DNA of 64,000 bases from Glycomyces terrestris (GTDB taxonomy: Bacteria > Actinomycetota > Actinomycetes > Mycobacteriales > Micromonosporaceae), in the NCBI RefSeq assembly GCF_003933745.1, contig NZ_RSEB01000005.1:1-64000 (forward strand), in the 5' to 3' direction. Under the pieces are notes generated by a model that saw only the letters and a program-made list of their open reading frames with translations, was not told where the DNA came from and did not search any database. Position 1 is the stretch's first letter. Each line of letters begins with the position of its first letter. Below, in pieces: positions 8,264 through 17,386 of this stretch. The translations under genes and the position numbers were made by a program.

Positions 8264-9172
8264 ATGTTGAGAGTGCGAGGCACTCGCGCCGGACTCGCCG
8301 CCGCGGCGGCCCTGGCGATCGCGCTGACCGGCTGCTCGTCCGAGGACCCCCTCGGCGAGAACGAGTCGGACGGCCCGGCCGCCGAGGGCGCCATCGTCGT
8401 CGGCTCCCAGGCGTACTACTCGAACGAGATCGTCGCCGAGATCTACGCGCAGGCCCTCGAAGGCGCCGGCCACGAGGTCGAGCGGCGCTTCAGCATCGGC
8501 CAGCGCGACGCCTACATGCCCGACGTCGAGAGCGGCGCCATCACGCTGTTCCCCGAGTACACCGGCAACCTGCTCCAGTTCCTCGACCCGGAGACGACCG
8601 CGCGGTCCCCCGAGGACGTGTACGCGGCGCTCCAGGAGGCGCTGCCGGAGGGCCTGGCGGTGCTCGACCAGTCGAGCGCGACCGACCAGGACTCGTACAC
8701 GGTGACGAGCGCGTTCGCGGAGGCGAACGGGCTCACCACGATCGCCGACCTCGCGAACGTCTCCGAGCCGCTCACGCTCGGCGGCCCGCCGGAGCTCGCC
8801 GAGCGCCCGTACGGGCCGACGGGCCTGGAGGAGACGTACGGCGTCTCGGTCGAGTTCTCGGCGACCGGCGACACCACGGTCGAGGACCTGGTGGCGGGCA
8901 CGGTGAACGTGGCGAACGTGTTCACCGCGGACCCGCGCATCCAGACCGACGACCTGGTGGTCCTGGAGGACCCGGAGTCGCTGTTCCTGGCGTCGAACGT
9001 GGTGCCGCTGGTGAGCGCCGACGTCGCCGACGAGATCGCCGAGGTGGTCAACGCGGTGAGCGCCGCGCTGACGCCGGAGGGCCTGGTGGCGCTGAACGTG
9101 CAGAGCACGGTCGAGCAGCAGTCCACGCCGGACATCGCGGCGCAGTGGCTGTCGGACAACGGCCTGAGCTGA
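8264..9172 (+). CDS. Osmolyte ABC transporter substrate-binding lipoprotein
   Basis: A 302-residue lipoprotein: signal peptide with lipobox ALTGC (lipidated Cys24), then an OpuAC/ProX-like type II binding fold with GSQAYYSNEIVAEIYAQ and FPEYTGNLL, segments conserved in glycine betaine/choline-binding proteins. ATG 8264 follows GAGAGGAAG. It completes the ATPase-permease-permease-receptor operon. The exact ligand (betaine, choline, carnitine, ectoine) cannot be decided by eye; an aromatic-cage comparison would be needed. Confidence 0.9.
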   Translation: MLRVRGTRAGLAAAAALAIALTGCSSEDPLGENESDGPAAEGAIVVGSQAYYSNEIVAEIYAQALEGAGHEVERRFSIGQRDAYMPDVESGAITLFPEYTGNLLQFLDPETTARSPEDVYAALQEALPEGLAVLDQSSATDQDSYTVTSAFAEANGLTTIADLANVSEPLTLGGPPELAERPYGPTGLEETYGVSVEFSATGDTTVEDLVAGTVNVANVFTADPRIQTDDLVVLEDPESLFLASNVVPLVSADVADEIAEVVNAVSAALTPEGLVALNVQSTVEQQSTPDIAAQWLSDNGLS

Positions 9173-9187
9173 GCGCGGTCCGAGGAG

Positions 9188-9213
9188 GGGCCGGTCGCCG
9201 TCGCGGCCGGCCC
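9188..9213 (+). terminator. Terminator-like hairpin after the ABC operon
   Basis: Stem GGGCCGG/CCGGCCC (9188-9194/9207-9213) just after the lipoprotein stop; the T tract is short. Confidence 0.55.
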
Positions 9214-9241
9214 TTCCCCGTGCCGCCGGGACGGGCACTGC

Positions 9242-9270
9242 TTGCCGGGCGGCTAGGGAGGCGTTAGGGT
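9242..9270 (+). promoter_or_regulatory. Housekeeping-type promoter for the DUF885 gene
   Basis: TTGCCG (9242-9247), a 17-base spacer and TAGGGT (9265-9270), 29 bases upstream of the start codon: close to actinobacterial vegetative sigma consensus. Confidence 0.6.
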
Positions 9271-9298
9271 CGGGGCACCTCGTTTTGGAAGGGTGCAC

Positions 9299-10975
9299 AT
9301 GGGCGATCCTCAGCTGGCTGCGCTGGCGCAGCGGTACTTCGACTTTCACCTGGCCGACAACCCCACGGCGGCCAGCTTCTACGGGATTCCCGGCTACGAC
9401 GACCTGCTGCCGGACCCGAGCCGCGACGGCGACGCCGTGCGGCTCGCGCATCACGCGGAGGTCCGGGACGGGCTCGCCGGGATCGACGCGGACTCACTGG
9501 AGGGCCAGGACCGGATCACGCACTCGATGCTCGGGCGGCTGGTGCGGGACCAGTCGGCCGTGATCGAGGCGCGCCTCGGGGAGGTGGCGCTGAGCAGCAC
9601 GATCAGCGGGCCGGTGGCGTCGATGCTGTCGTCGCTGCCGCGCCAGAGCCTGAACTCGGAGCAGCGCAGCCGCGACTACCTCGTGAGGCTCGGGAAGCTC
9701 GGGGACTACTTCGACGCGGTCCTGGAGCGGTACCGGCAGGCCGGGGCCGAAGGGCGGCACCAGACCCGGACCGGGGTCCTGGGTGTCATCGGGCAGTTGG
9801 ACGACTACCTCGCGACCGATATAGCACGTGACGCGCTGGCGGAGCCGGAGCCCACCGGCGTCGACGCCGACGCGTGGAAGGCCGAGGCCAGGGCCCTGGT
9901 CGCCGAGCGGGTCAGGCCCGCGCTCGCCCGGTGGCGGGCGGCGCTCGAGGCCGAGTTCCTGCCGGTGTCGCGCGGCGACGCGGAGGTCGGGATCTGCCAC
10001 GTGCCCGGCGGCGAGGCGGGGTACCGGGCCGCCTCGCGGCAGTTCACCACCACCGACCTCGATCCCGAAGCGGTGCACCGGATCGGGCTCGAGGAGGTGG
10101 AGCGGAACCGGGCCGAGTTCGCCGAGATCGGGGCGCGGGCGCTCGGCACGGGCGTCGTCGCCGAGGTCGTCGACCGGCTCCGCGGCGACGAGTCGCTGCG
10201 GTACGAGACGGCCGAGGAGATCCTCCGCGACGTGACGGCGGCGCTGCGGCGGGCCGAGGCCGCGCTGCCGGCCGCGTTCCTGGACTACGAGATCGCCCCC
10301 TGCTCGGTCGAGGTGATCCCCGAGGCCGCGGCCAAGGGCTCGACCCTCGCGTACTACACCGTGCCGGCCTCCGACGGGTCGCGGCCGGGCACGCACTGGG
10401 TGAACACCCACGCGCCCCGGAGCCGGGCGCGGTACGAGTACGAGGCCCTCGCCTTCCACGAGAGCGTCCCCGGCCACCACCTCCAGTTCGCGCTCGGGCA
10501 GACCCTGAAGGACCTGCCGCGGTTCCGGCAGTTCGGGTACGTGACCGCGTTCGGCGAGGGCTGGGGCCTGTACACCGAGCGGCTGTGCGACGAGATGGGG
10601 CTCTACAGCGGCGATCTCGCCCGGCTCGGCATGGTCTCCTTCGACGCCTGGCGGGCCTGCCGGCTCGTGGTCGACACCGGGATGCACGCGTTCGGCTGGT
10701 CGCGCGAGCGCGCCGTCCAGTACATGCGCGACAACACCGCCCTGTCCGAAGTGAACATCGCGAACGAGGTCGACCGGTACATCGCGTGGCCGGGCCAGGC
10801 GCTCGCGTACATGATCGGGCGCAAGCACATCGAGGGCCTGCGCGAGCGCGCCGAGCGGGAGCTCGGGGACGCGTTCGACGTGCGGCACTTCCACGACCGC
10901 ATCCTCTCCAGCGGCTCGATCCCGCTGGAGACGATGACCGGCGTCGTCGAGGCGTGGATCGCCGAGGCCCGCTAG
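9299..10975 (+). CDS. DUF885-family predicted metallopeptidase
   Basis: A 558-residue cytoplasmic protein; no signal peptide is visible. The hallmark of the family, HESVPGHH at 387-394, is an HExxH-like putative zinc site and lies in a region with further conserved segments (GEGWGLYTE, YIAWPGQALAY). DUF885 proteins are long, mostly helical and are thought to be zinc hydrolases or peptidases, but the substrate is not established. I choose ATG 9299 because GGAAGGG sits at ideal spacing; an upstream GTG (9293) overlaps that ribosome binding site. It is monocistronic, between two terminator-like hairpins. Confidence 0.85.
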   Translation: MGDPQLAALAQRYFDFHLADNPTAASFYGIPGYDDLLPDPSRDGDAVRLAHHAEVRDGLAGIDADSLEGQDRITHSMLGRLVRDQSAVIEARLGEVALSSTISGPVASMLSSLPRQSLNSEQRSRDYLVRLGKLGDYFDAVLERYRQAGAEGRHQTRTGVLGVIGQLDDYLATDIARDALAEPEPTGVDADAWKAEARALVAERVRPALARWRAALEAEFLPVSRGDAEVGICHVPGGEAGYRAASRQFTTTDLDPEAVHRIGLEEVERNRAEFAEIGARALGTGVVAEVVDRLRGDESLRYETAEEILRDVTAALRRAEAALPAAFLDYEIAPCSVEVIPEAAAKGSTLAYYTVPASDGSRPGTHWVNTHAPRSRARYEYEALAFHESVPGHHLQFALGQTLKDLPRFRQFGYVTAFGEGWGLYTERLCDEMGLYSGDLARLGMVSFDAWRACRLVVDTGMHAFGWSRERAVQYMRDNTALSEVNIANEVDRYIAWPGQALAYMIGRKHIEGLRERAERELGDAFDVRHFHDRILSSGSIPLETMTGVVEAWIAEAR

Positions 10976-11036
10976 TCCACCGATCGTTGTCGGATCGCTG
11001 ACAGACAGTGGCGGTCCGGTTCGAGATGATTCCTAC

Positions 11037-11107
11037 GCGGCGGCGACTCCCCCCGGGCGCCGCCGCAACTCCTCCGACGGCGGTGCCGCGGACGGAGTCG
11101 CCGCCGC
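11037..11107 (+). other. Large nested hairpin upstream of desA
   Basis: A perfect 14-bp inverted repeat (11037-11050/11094-11107) encloses a second near-perfect 10-bp stem, giving a hairpin about 70 bases long. It lies in the 372-base gap between the DUF885 gene and desA. It may terminate DUF885 transcription, or be a structured RNA; no T tract follows. Confidence 0.5.
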
Positions 11108-11280
11108 GTTCCCGTTGCGCCGCTTAGGCCCCGGCAGGGACGGCGTCCACTCCATCAGTCCACATTGGACTTCACCGAGCATTCACCGCAATTCCCAACA
11201 AAAGTCATGCAGCGGATGACGAGGCAGGAACTCGTGGAGAACATCACCATCCGGGACGACCTCTTTCGCTCCTCGTGCGC

Positions 11281-11299
11281 TTAGGTTAGCCTAACCTAC
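11281..11299. promoter_or_regulatory. Iron box (IdeR/DmdR operator)
   Basis: TTAGGTTAGCCTAACCTAC is the 19-bp iron box with one deviation at the last base. It lies 49 bases before desA, so the siderophore operon should be repressed by ferrous IdeR/DmdR and open under iron starvation. Confidence 0.93.
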
Positions 11300-11347
11300 A
11301 CGTTCCCCGGCATCCCGAGAGACCGTCCCTCCCTGAAAGGACCCTCC

Positions 11348-12850
11348 GTGCTGACAAGCGCCGACCTCCGTCCGGCTCCCGCGCCGCACCAGCGGACCGC
11401 ACCCCCGGCCCTGCTCGGCCGCGACTCGGCGGCCGCCTACCGCGGCCTCGTCGCCGACGTCGCCGACCGCATCGCCGCGCGCTTCGCCGCCGTCGAGCGG
11501 CCCTGGACCGGCGCCGCCCCGGCCGCGCTGGCGCCCTCGATCGCCGCCGTCGACCTCGACCGGCCCCTGGAGTCCTTCGAGGCCGCCTTCGACGAGGTCG
11601 GCGCCCTCTACCTCGACGACGCGGTCTGGTTCCACCACCCGCGCTACCTCGCCCACCTCAACTGCCCGGTGGCGCTCCCGGCCGTCGCGGCCGAGACCGT
11701 CCTCGCGGCCGTGAACACCTCGGTGGACACCTGGGACCAGAGCGCCGGCGGCACCCTCATCGAGCAGCGGCTCGTCGAGTGGACCGCGCAGCGCCTCGGC
11801 CTCGGGCCGGACGCCGACGGGGTCTTCACCTCCGGCGGCACCCAGTCGAACCTCCAGGCCCTGCTCCTGGCCCGCGACGAGGCCGTCGAGGCCCAGCAGC
11901 TCAAGCACGAGGTCGAGCACGGGACGCCGCTGCGCGGCGTCGAGGTCCTGCCGCGCCTGCGGTTCTTCGCCTCGCCGCACTCGCACTTCTCGGTCGTCAA
12001 GGCCGCCAGGCTCCTCGGCCTCGGCGAGGACGCCGTCGTCACCGTCCCCGCCGACGACTGGTTCCGCATGAACCCGGCCGCGCTCGACGCCGCGATCGAG
12101 ACCTGCCGCGAGCAGGGGAACGTGCCGGCCGCGATCGTCGCCACCGCCGGCACCACCGACTTCGGGTCCGTCGACCCGCTCGCCCCGGTCGCCGAGATCG
12201 CCGCCGCGCACCGCGTCTGGCTCCACGTCGACGCCGCCTACGGCTGCGGCCTGCTCGTCTCCCTCGAGCACCGCGCCCTCCTGGCGGGCGTCGAGGCCGC
12301 CGACTCGGTCACCGTGGACTACCACAAGTCGTTCTTCCAGCCCGTCAGCTCCTCCGCGCTCCTGGTGCGCGACCGGGCCGCGCTGCGCCACGTCACCCAC
12401 CACGCCGACTACCTCAACCCGGCCGAGGGGGCGCTCCCGAACCAGGTCGACAAGAGCCTCCAGACCACGCGCCGCTTCGACGCCCTGAAACTGTGGATGA
12501 CGCTGCGCACCTTGGGACCCGACGCGATCGGCGCCATGTTCGACCGCGTCTGCGCCCTCGCGGACGAGACCTGGGACTGGCTCGCCTCCGACCCGCGCTT
12601 CGAGGTGGCCGCGCCGCCCTCGCAGCTGTCCACCGTCCTGTTCCGCCTCGCCGGGGCCGACGACGCGACCCACCGGCGCGCCCGGGAGGCCCTCGCGGCC
12701 TCCGGGGAGGGCATGGTCGCCGCCACCCGCGTCGAGGGCCGCATCGCCCTCAAGCTCACGCTGCTCAACCCCGAGACCGCCCTCGACGACGTCGTGCCCG
12801 TGCTCGAGGCGCTCGCGCGCCACGGCAAGACCGCGCAGGAGGCGGTGTGA
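11348..12850 (+). CDS. desA: Lysine decarboxylase of siderophore synthesis
   Basis: A 500-residue PLP-dependent group II decarboxylase. The PLP lysine is K327 in DYHKSFF; HVDAAYG provides the Asp that contacts the PLP pyridine nitrogen. It converts lysine to cadaverine, the first step of desferrioxamine biosynthesis. The GTG start at 11348 follows GAAAGGA. The gene leads the operon, directly behind the iron box, and its stop overlaps desB by four bases. The role is inferred from the complete desABCD order; the enzyme family alone would also allow diaminobutyrate or DOPA decarboxylase. Confidence 0.9.
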   Translation: MLTSADLRPAPAPHQRTAPPALLGRDSAAAYRGLVADVADRIAARFAAVERPWTGAAPAALAPSIAAVDLDRPLESFEAAFDEVGALYLDDAVWFHHPRYLAHLNCPVALPAVAAETVLAAVNTSVDTWDQSAGGTLIEQRLVEWTAQRLGLGPDADGVFTSGGTQSNLQALLLARDEAVEAQQLKHEVEHGTPLRGVEVLPRLRFFASPHSHFSVVKAARLLGLGEDAVVTVPADDWFRMNPAALDAAIETCREQGNVPAAIVATAGTTDFGSVDPLAPVAEIAAAHRVWLHVDAAYGCGLLVSLEHRALLAGVEAADSVTVDYHKSFFQPVSSSALLVRDRAALRHVTHHADYLNPAEGALPNQVDKSLQTTRRFDALKLWMTLRTLGPDAIGAMFDRVCALADETWDWLASDPRFEVAAPPSQLSTVLFRLAGADDATHRRAREALAASGEGMVAATRVEGRIALKLTLLNPETALDDVVPVLEALARHGKTAQEAV

Positions 12851-14157
12851 GCGGGCGCGTCCACGACTTCGTCGGGATCGGCCTCGGGCCGTTCAACCTC
12901 GGCCTCGCGGCCCTCACCGCCCCTATCCCGGACCTCCACGGGATCTTCCTGGAGCGCAAGCCGAACGTCGACTGGCACCCCGGGATGCTCATCGAGGGCA
13001 CGACCATGCAGGTCCCGTTCATGGCCGACCTCGCGACCCTCGCCGACCCCACCTCGCCGTACTCGTTCCTGAACTACCTCAAGGAGCGGGGCCGCCTCTA
13101 CCCGTTCTACATCCGCGAGTCGTTCTTCCAGCTGCGCGCCGAGTTCCAGGACTACCTGCGATGGGCCGCAGGGAAACTCGACAACCTCGAATTCGAGCGC
13201 GACGTGACCGGGGTGACCTGGGAGGACGGCGCGTACGCCGTCCGCTCCGAGGGCCCGGGCGGCGAGCGCGTCGACCGCGCGAAGCGCCTGGTGCTCGGCA
13301 CCGGCACCCCGCCGTGGGTCCCGCCGGCCTGCCGCGAGCTGGAGTCCGACACCGTCTGCCACGCCTCGGCGTACCTCCAGCACCGCGAGCGGCTCAAGGG
13401 CTGCAAGTCGATCACCGTGGTCGGCTCGGGGCAGAGCGCCGCCGAGATCTACCGGGACCTGCTGGGCGGCATCGACTCCGGCGGGTACGAGCTCAACTGG
13501 GTCACCCGCTCGCCGCGGTTCTTCCCGCTGGAGTACACCAAGCTCACGCTGGAGATGACGAGCCCGGAGTACGTGGACTACTTCCACGGCCTGCCCGCCG
13601 CGAAGCGCGACGAGCTCAACCAGGCCCACAAGGGACTGTACAAGGGCATCAACGCCGAACTGATCAACGAGATCTACGACGTCCTCTACGAGCTGCGGTT
13701 CGCGATGGGCGAGGTGCCGACGCGCCTGTTCACCAACTGCACCGTCGAAAAGAGCACCGTCGAGAAGAGCGCGGCGGAGCAGGCGGCCGGTCGCGGGAGC
13801 GTGCGCCTCGGGATCAGGCAGCACGAGCAGGACCGGAGCTTCGACCTGGTGACCGAGGGGCTGGTGCTCGCCACCGGCTACAGTTACCGCGTCCCCGCGT
13901 TCCTGGACGGCGTGCGCGACCGGCTGCGCTTCGACGCGACCGGGCGGCTGGAACCGCGCCGCGACTACAGCGTCGACAAGGCCGGCGCCGGCGAGGTCTT
14001 CGTCCAGAACGCCGAACTCGCCACCCACGGGTTCACCGCCCCCGACCTCGGCATGGCCGCGTACCGCAACTCCTGGATCATCCGGTCGATGACCGGCCGG
14101 GAGGTCTACCCCATCGAGCAGCGAATCGGCTTCCAGGAGTTCGGAGCACCGTCGTGA
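12847..14157 (+). CDS. desB: Cadaverine/lysine N-hydroxylase
   Basis: A 436-residue flavin-dependent N-hydroxylating monooxygenase of the IucD/PvdA/DesB class. The FAD motif [12 protein letters not shown] is at the N-terminus, the NADPH motif [10 protein letters not shown] lies mid-protein, and the C-terminal ATGY motif (LATGYSYR) is present. It hydroxylates the terminal amine of cadaverine to make the hydroxamate precursor. GTG 12847 overlaps the desA stop. Its stop in turn overlaps desC, so the operon is translationally coupled. Confidence 0.93.
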   Translation: MSGRVHDFVGIGLGPFNLGLAALTAPIPDLHGIFLERKPNVDWHPGMLIEGTTMQVPFMADLATLADPTSPYSFLNYLKERGRLYPFYIRESFFQLRAEFQDYLRWAAGKLDNLEFERDVTGVTWEDGAYAVRSEGPGGERVDRAKRLVLGTGTPPWVPPACRELESDTVCHASAYLQHRERLKGCKSITVVGSGQSAAEIYRDLLGGIDSGGYELNWVTRSPRFFPLEYTKLTLEMTSPEYVDYFHGLPAAKRDELNQAHKGLYKGINAELINEIYDVLYELRFAMGEVPTRLFTNCTVEKSTVEKSAAEQAAGRGSVRLGIRQHEQDRSFDLVTEGLVLATGYSYRVPAFLDGVRDRLRFDATGRLEPRRDYSVDKAGAGEVFVQNAELATHGFTAPDLGMAAYRNSWIIRSMTGREVYPIEQRIGFQEFGAPS

Positions 14158-14744
14158 ACACGCTTTTGAAGGCGCCCAAGTCCTTCTACCACCTGCACGA
14201 GCGCCTCGGCGACTTCGGGCTGCGCCCGGTCGACCCGCCGACGGACTCGCCCCTGCTGCACGAGTGGGTCACCCACCCGAAGGCGCGGTACTGGATGATG
14301 CAGGACGCCTCCGTGGCCGACGTGCTCGCCGAGCACGAGGCCATCGAGATGAACCCGCACCACTTCGCGTACATGGGCCTGCACCACTACCGGGCCCGGT
14401 TCCTCGTCGAGGTCTACGACCCGGCGCACTCGGAGCTGGCCGCGGTCTACGACCCCGAGGAGGGCGACGTGGGCATGCACGTGCTCACCGCCCCCGCCGA
14501 CACGCCGATCCCCGGGTTCACCAGGGCCGTCATGGCGACCGTGATGCACCTGCTGTTCGACGGCTTCGGGGCCCGGCGCGTCGTCGTGGAGCCGGACACC
14601 GGGAACGAGGCGATCCACCGCCTCAACGAGCACGTCGGGTTCCGTCCTGAGAGGACGGTGAAGCTGGAGGGCAAGGACGCGCTGCTGAGCTTCTGCACCC
14701 GCATGGACTTCGAGCGGTCCGCCGCGAAGGGAGTGAACGCATGA
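14154..14744 (+). CDS. desC: Siderophore acyltransferase (GNAT, IucB/DesC-like)
   Basis: A 196-residue GNAT-fold acyltransferase of the IucB/RhbD/DesC family, with the conserved [17 protein letters not shown] and VVEPD..N..I..L...GF segments. It acylates N-hydroxycadaverine with an acetyl, succinyl or longer acyl group to form the hydroxamate. GTG 14154 overlaps desB by four bases. Which acyl-CoA is used, and so whether the product is desferrioxamine E-, B- or acyl-type, cannot be read from sequence. Confidence 0.9.
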   Translation: MNTLLKAPKSFYHLHERLGDFGLRPVDPPTDSPLLHEWVTHPKARYWMMQDASVADVLAEHEAIEMNPHHFAYMGLHHYRARFLVEVYDPAHSELAAVYDPEEGDVGMHVLTAPADTPIPGFTRAVMATVMHLLFDGFGARRVVVEPDTGNEAIHRLNEHVGFRPERTVKLEGKDALLSFCTRMDFERSAAKGVNA

Positions 14745-16507
14745 GCGCCGTCGACCACCTGCGGCCGGAGCTGTGGGCCGAGGCCACGAGGGGCCTGCTG
14801 GCGAAGGCGATCGGCGAGTTCGCGCACGAGCGGCTGCTCGTGCCCGTCAAGGACGGGGACGGGTACGTGCTGCACGCCGGGGGCGGGGCCGAGCGGTACC
14901 GGTTCGCCGCCAGGCGGTTCAAGCTCGACCACTGGGTCGTGGACCCCGCCTCGATCGAGCGCGCCGGCGCCGGCGGCGAGGCGCTCGACCTCGACGCGGC
15001 CGCGTTCTTCCTGGCGTTCAAGGGCGAGCTGGGCCTGAGCGACGCCGTGCTGCCGGTGTACCTCGAGGAGGTCGCGGCGACGGTCAACCGCGGGGCGTTC
15101 CAGCTCTCGGAGGACCAGCCGTCCGCGGCCGCGCTCGCGGGCGCGGGCTTCCAGGCGATCGAGGCGGCGATGACCGGCGGGCACCCGTGCTTCGTGGCCG
15201 GGTCGGGCCGGCTCGGGTTCACCTCCGAGGACTACCGGGCGTACGCGCCGGAGGCCGGGGCCGGGGTGCGGCTCATGTGGCTGGCGGCCCTGCGCGAGCA
15301 CGCCATGTTCGCGTCCTCGCCGGAGCTGGACTTCGCGTGGCTGCTGGAGACCCAGGTCGACGCCGACTCGCGCGACTACTTCGCGTCGCTCCTGACCGAC
15401 CGAGGCCTGAGCTACGACGACGTGTACCTCATCCCGGTGCACCCGTGGCAGTGGCGGAACAAGATCTCGGTGACGTTCGCGCCCGAGATCGCGGCCGGGC
15501 GGCTGGTGCCGCTCGGCGAGGGCCACGACGAGTTCCAGGCGCAGCAGTCGATCCGCACCTTCTTCGACCGCACCGACCCGGGCCGCGACTACGTCAAGAC
15601 CGCGCTCTCGGTGCTGAACATGGGCTTCATGCGGGGCCTGTCGACCGAGTACATGGAGGTCACGCCCGCGATCTGCGAGTACGTGGCCGACCTGGTGCAC
15701 AACGACGCCACCCTGAAGCGCCACGGCACGACGGTCCTGCGCGAGCGCGCGGCCGTGGGCTACCGGCACCCGGCCTACACGGCCGGGGCGCCGAAGGGCT
15801 CGCCGTACCGGAAGATGCTCGCGGCCCTGTGGCGCGAGAGCCCGGTCCCGAAGCTGGCCAAGGGGGAGCGCGCGGCCACGATGGCCTCGCTGCTGCACGT
15901 CGACCGGGACGGGAGGCCGTTCGCGTCGGCGCTCATCCGCCGCTCGGGGCTGCGCCCGGCCGACTGGCTGCGCGGGTACCTCGACGCATACCTGGTGCCG
16001 CTCGCGCACTGCCTCTACAAGTACGGGCTGGTGTTCATGCCGCACGGGGAGAACATCATCCTGGTGCTCCGGGACGGGGCCGTGGAGCGGGTGTTCCTCA
16101 AGGACATCGGCGAGGAGTGCGCGGTCCTGGAGCCGTCCACGGAGGTGCCCGAGGCGATCGCGCGGATCAGGGCCGAGGTGCCCGACGGGGTGCGGGCGCT
16201 GTCGATCCTCACCGACGTCGTGGACTGCTTCCTGCGGTTCCTCGCCGGCATCCTGCACGTCGACGGCGTGCTCAGCGAGGACGAGTTCTGGCGGGTGGCC
16301 GCGGAGGCCCTGAAGGACTACATGGCCGCGCACCCGGAGCTCGCCGCGGCGTTCGAGCGGTTCCCGCTGTTCGAGGACGCGTTCCCGCTCTCGTGCCTGA
16401 ACCGCTTGCAGCTGAAGAACAACCAGCAGATGGTGGACCTGGAGAACCAGGAGGAGAGCCTGATCTACGCGGGTCGCCTCGACAACCCGCTGGCGCCCTG
16501 GCGCTGA
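14741..16507 (+). CDS. desD: NIS siderophore synthetase (IucA/IucC family)
   Basis: A 588-residue NRPS-independent siderophore synthetase, the normal DesD length. Family motifs include HPWQW, the ATP-binding stretch IRTFFDRT (the usual S-x-RT element modified) and MPHGEN. It activates hydroxamate carboxylates with ATP and condenses, then macrocyclises, the units. ATG 14741 overlaps the desC stop (ATGA). It is the last gene of the operon and is followed by a strong hairpin. No siderophore receptor lies in the window; the downstream MFS exporter could secrete the product. Confidence 0.93.
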   Translation: MSAVDHLRPELWAEATRGLLAKAIGEFAHERLLVPVKDGDGYVLHAGGGAERYRFAARRFKLDHWVVDPASIERAGAGGEALDLDAAAFFLAFKGELGLSDAVLPVYLEEVAATVNRGAFQLSEDQPSAAALAGAGFQAIEAAMTGGHPCFVAGSGRLGFTSEDYRAYAPEAGAGVRLMWLAALREHAMFASSPELDFAWLLETQVDADSRDYFASLLTDRGLSYDDVYLIPVHPWQWRNKISVTFAPEIAAGRLVPLGEGHDEFQAQQSIRTFFDRTDPGRDYVKTALSVLNMGFMRGLSTEYMEVTPAICEYVADLVHNDATLKRHGTTVLRERAAVGYRHPAYTAGAPKGSPYRKMLAALWRESPVPKLAKGERAATMASLLHVDRDGRPFASALIRRSGLRPADWLRGYLDAYLVPLAHCLYKYGLVFMPHGENIILVLRDGAVERVFLKDIGEECAVLEPSTEVPEAIARIRAEVPDGVRALSILTDVVDCFLRFLAGILHVDGVLSEDEFWRVAAEALKDYMAAHPELAAAFERFPLFEDAFPLSCLNRLQLKNNQQMVDLENQEESLIYAGRLDNPLAPWR

Positions 16508-16548
16508 CGGCGGGCCGCGCGGCTCCGGCGCCGCTCCGGGGCCGGGGT

Positions 16549-16578
16549 CCGACCGGCGGGGCGGCCCCCGCCGGTCGG
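16549..16578 (+). terminator. Strong hairpin after desD
   Basis: Perfect 13-bp stem 16549-16561/16566-16578 with a 4-base loop, 41 bases after the desD stop. There is no T tract, as is common in high-GC terminators. Confidence 0.6.
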
Positions 16579-16609
16579 CCGTGGACCGGACGAGACAGGG
16601 CGGGTCAGA

Positions 16610-17386
16610 ATGAACGGCATGCACCTCAACAGTCCTGTCCTCATCACCGGAGCGAGCCACGGCCTCGGCCAGGCGACGGCGGCGCTCCTGGCCTCCCAAG
16701 GCGTCCCGCTCGCACTGTGCGCCCGCAACGCCGCGCCCCTGAACGAGTTCGCCGCCAAGCTGCGGGCCGAGCACGACGTGCAGGTCGCCGCCAGGGCGCT
16801 CGATGTGAACGACGCGGAGATGCTCACCGAGTTCGTGCACGAGGCCGGGCGGCGCCTGGGCGACCTCGGCGGCGTGGTCGCGAACGTGGGCGGCGCCCGG
16901 GGCCGCAGCCTCACCGACACCGAGGCCGACGACTGGGCCTACACGCTCGGCGTCAACGTGGTGAGCGCCATGACCGCGCTCAAGGCGGCGCTGCCGCAGC
17001 TGCGGCGCACCCGCGGCGCGGCGGTGCTGGTGTCCTCGATCTCGGGCTCGAAGCCCTCCCCCGGGCTCGCGTACGGGTCCACGAAGGCCGCGCTCAACCA
17101 CGCCGCCACCGTCCTCGGCCGCGAGCTGGGCCCGAGCGGCGTCCGCGTGAACGCGGTCGCGCCCGGGTCCATGCTCATCCCCGACCGGAACTGGGACCGG
17201 CTGCGCGTGGCCGACCCGGGGCGCTACGAGACGTTCCTGAAGGAGTTCCCCTCGCGCCAGCTCCTCGACCCGAACGATGTGGCCGAAGTCATCGCATTCC
17301 TGCTGTCGGACAAGGCGAAGGCGGTGAACGGCGCCGTCGTGCCGGTCGACGGCGGCCAGAACGCGCCCAGCGCCTACGGGTACTAG
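16610..17386 (+). CDS. Short-chain dehydrogenase/reductase
   Basis: A 258-residue classical SDR. The cofactor motif TGASHGLG is near the N-terminus, the catalytic Ser is in VSSISGSK and the catalytic YxxxK is YGSTK; the end of the protein has the usual VNGAVVPVDGG. It is an NAD(P)-dependent oxidoreductase of unknown substrate. It follows the siderophore operon after a hairpin, so it is probably a separate unit. Its TAG overlaps the convergent MFS gene stop. Two in-frame ATGs (16610, 16619) are possible. Confidence 0.9.
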   Translation: MNGMHLNSPVLITGASHGLGQATAALLASQGVPLALCARNAAPLNEFAAKLRAEHDVQVAARALDVNDAEMLTEFVHEAGRRLGDLGGVVANVGGARGRSLTDTEADDWAYTLGVNVVSAMTALKAALPQLRRTRGAAVLVSSISGSKPSPGLAYGSTKAALNHAATVLGRELGPSGVRVNAVAPGSMLIPDRNWDRLRVADPGRYETFLKEFPSRQLLDPNDVAEVIAFLLSDKAKAVNGAVVPVDGGQNAPSAYGY

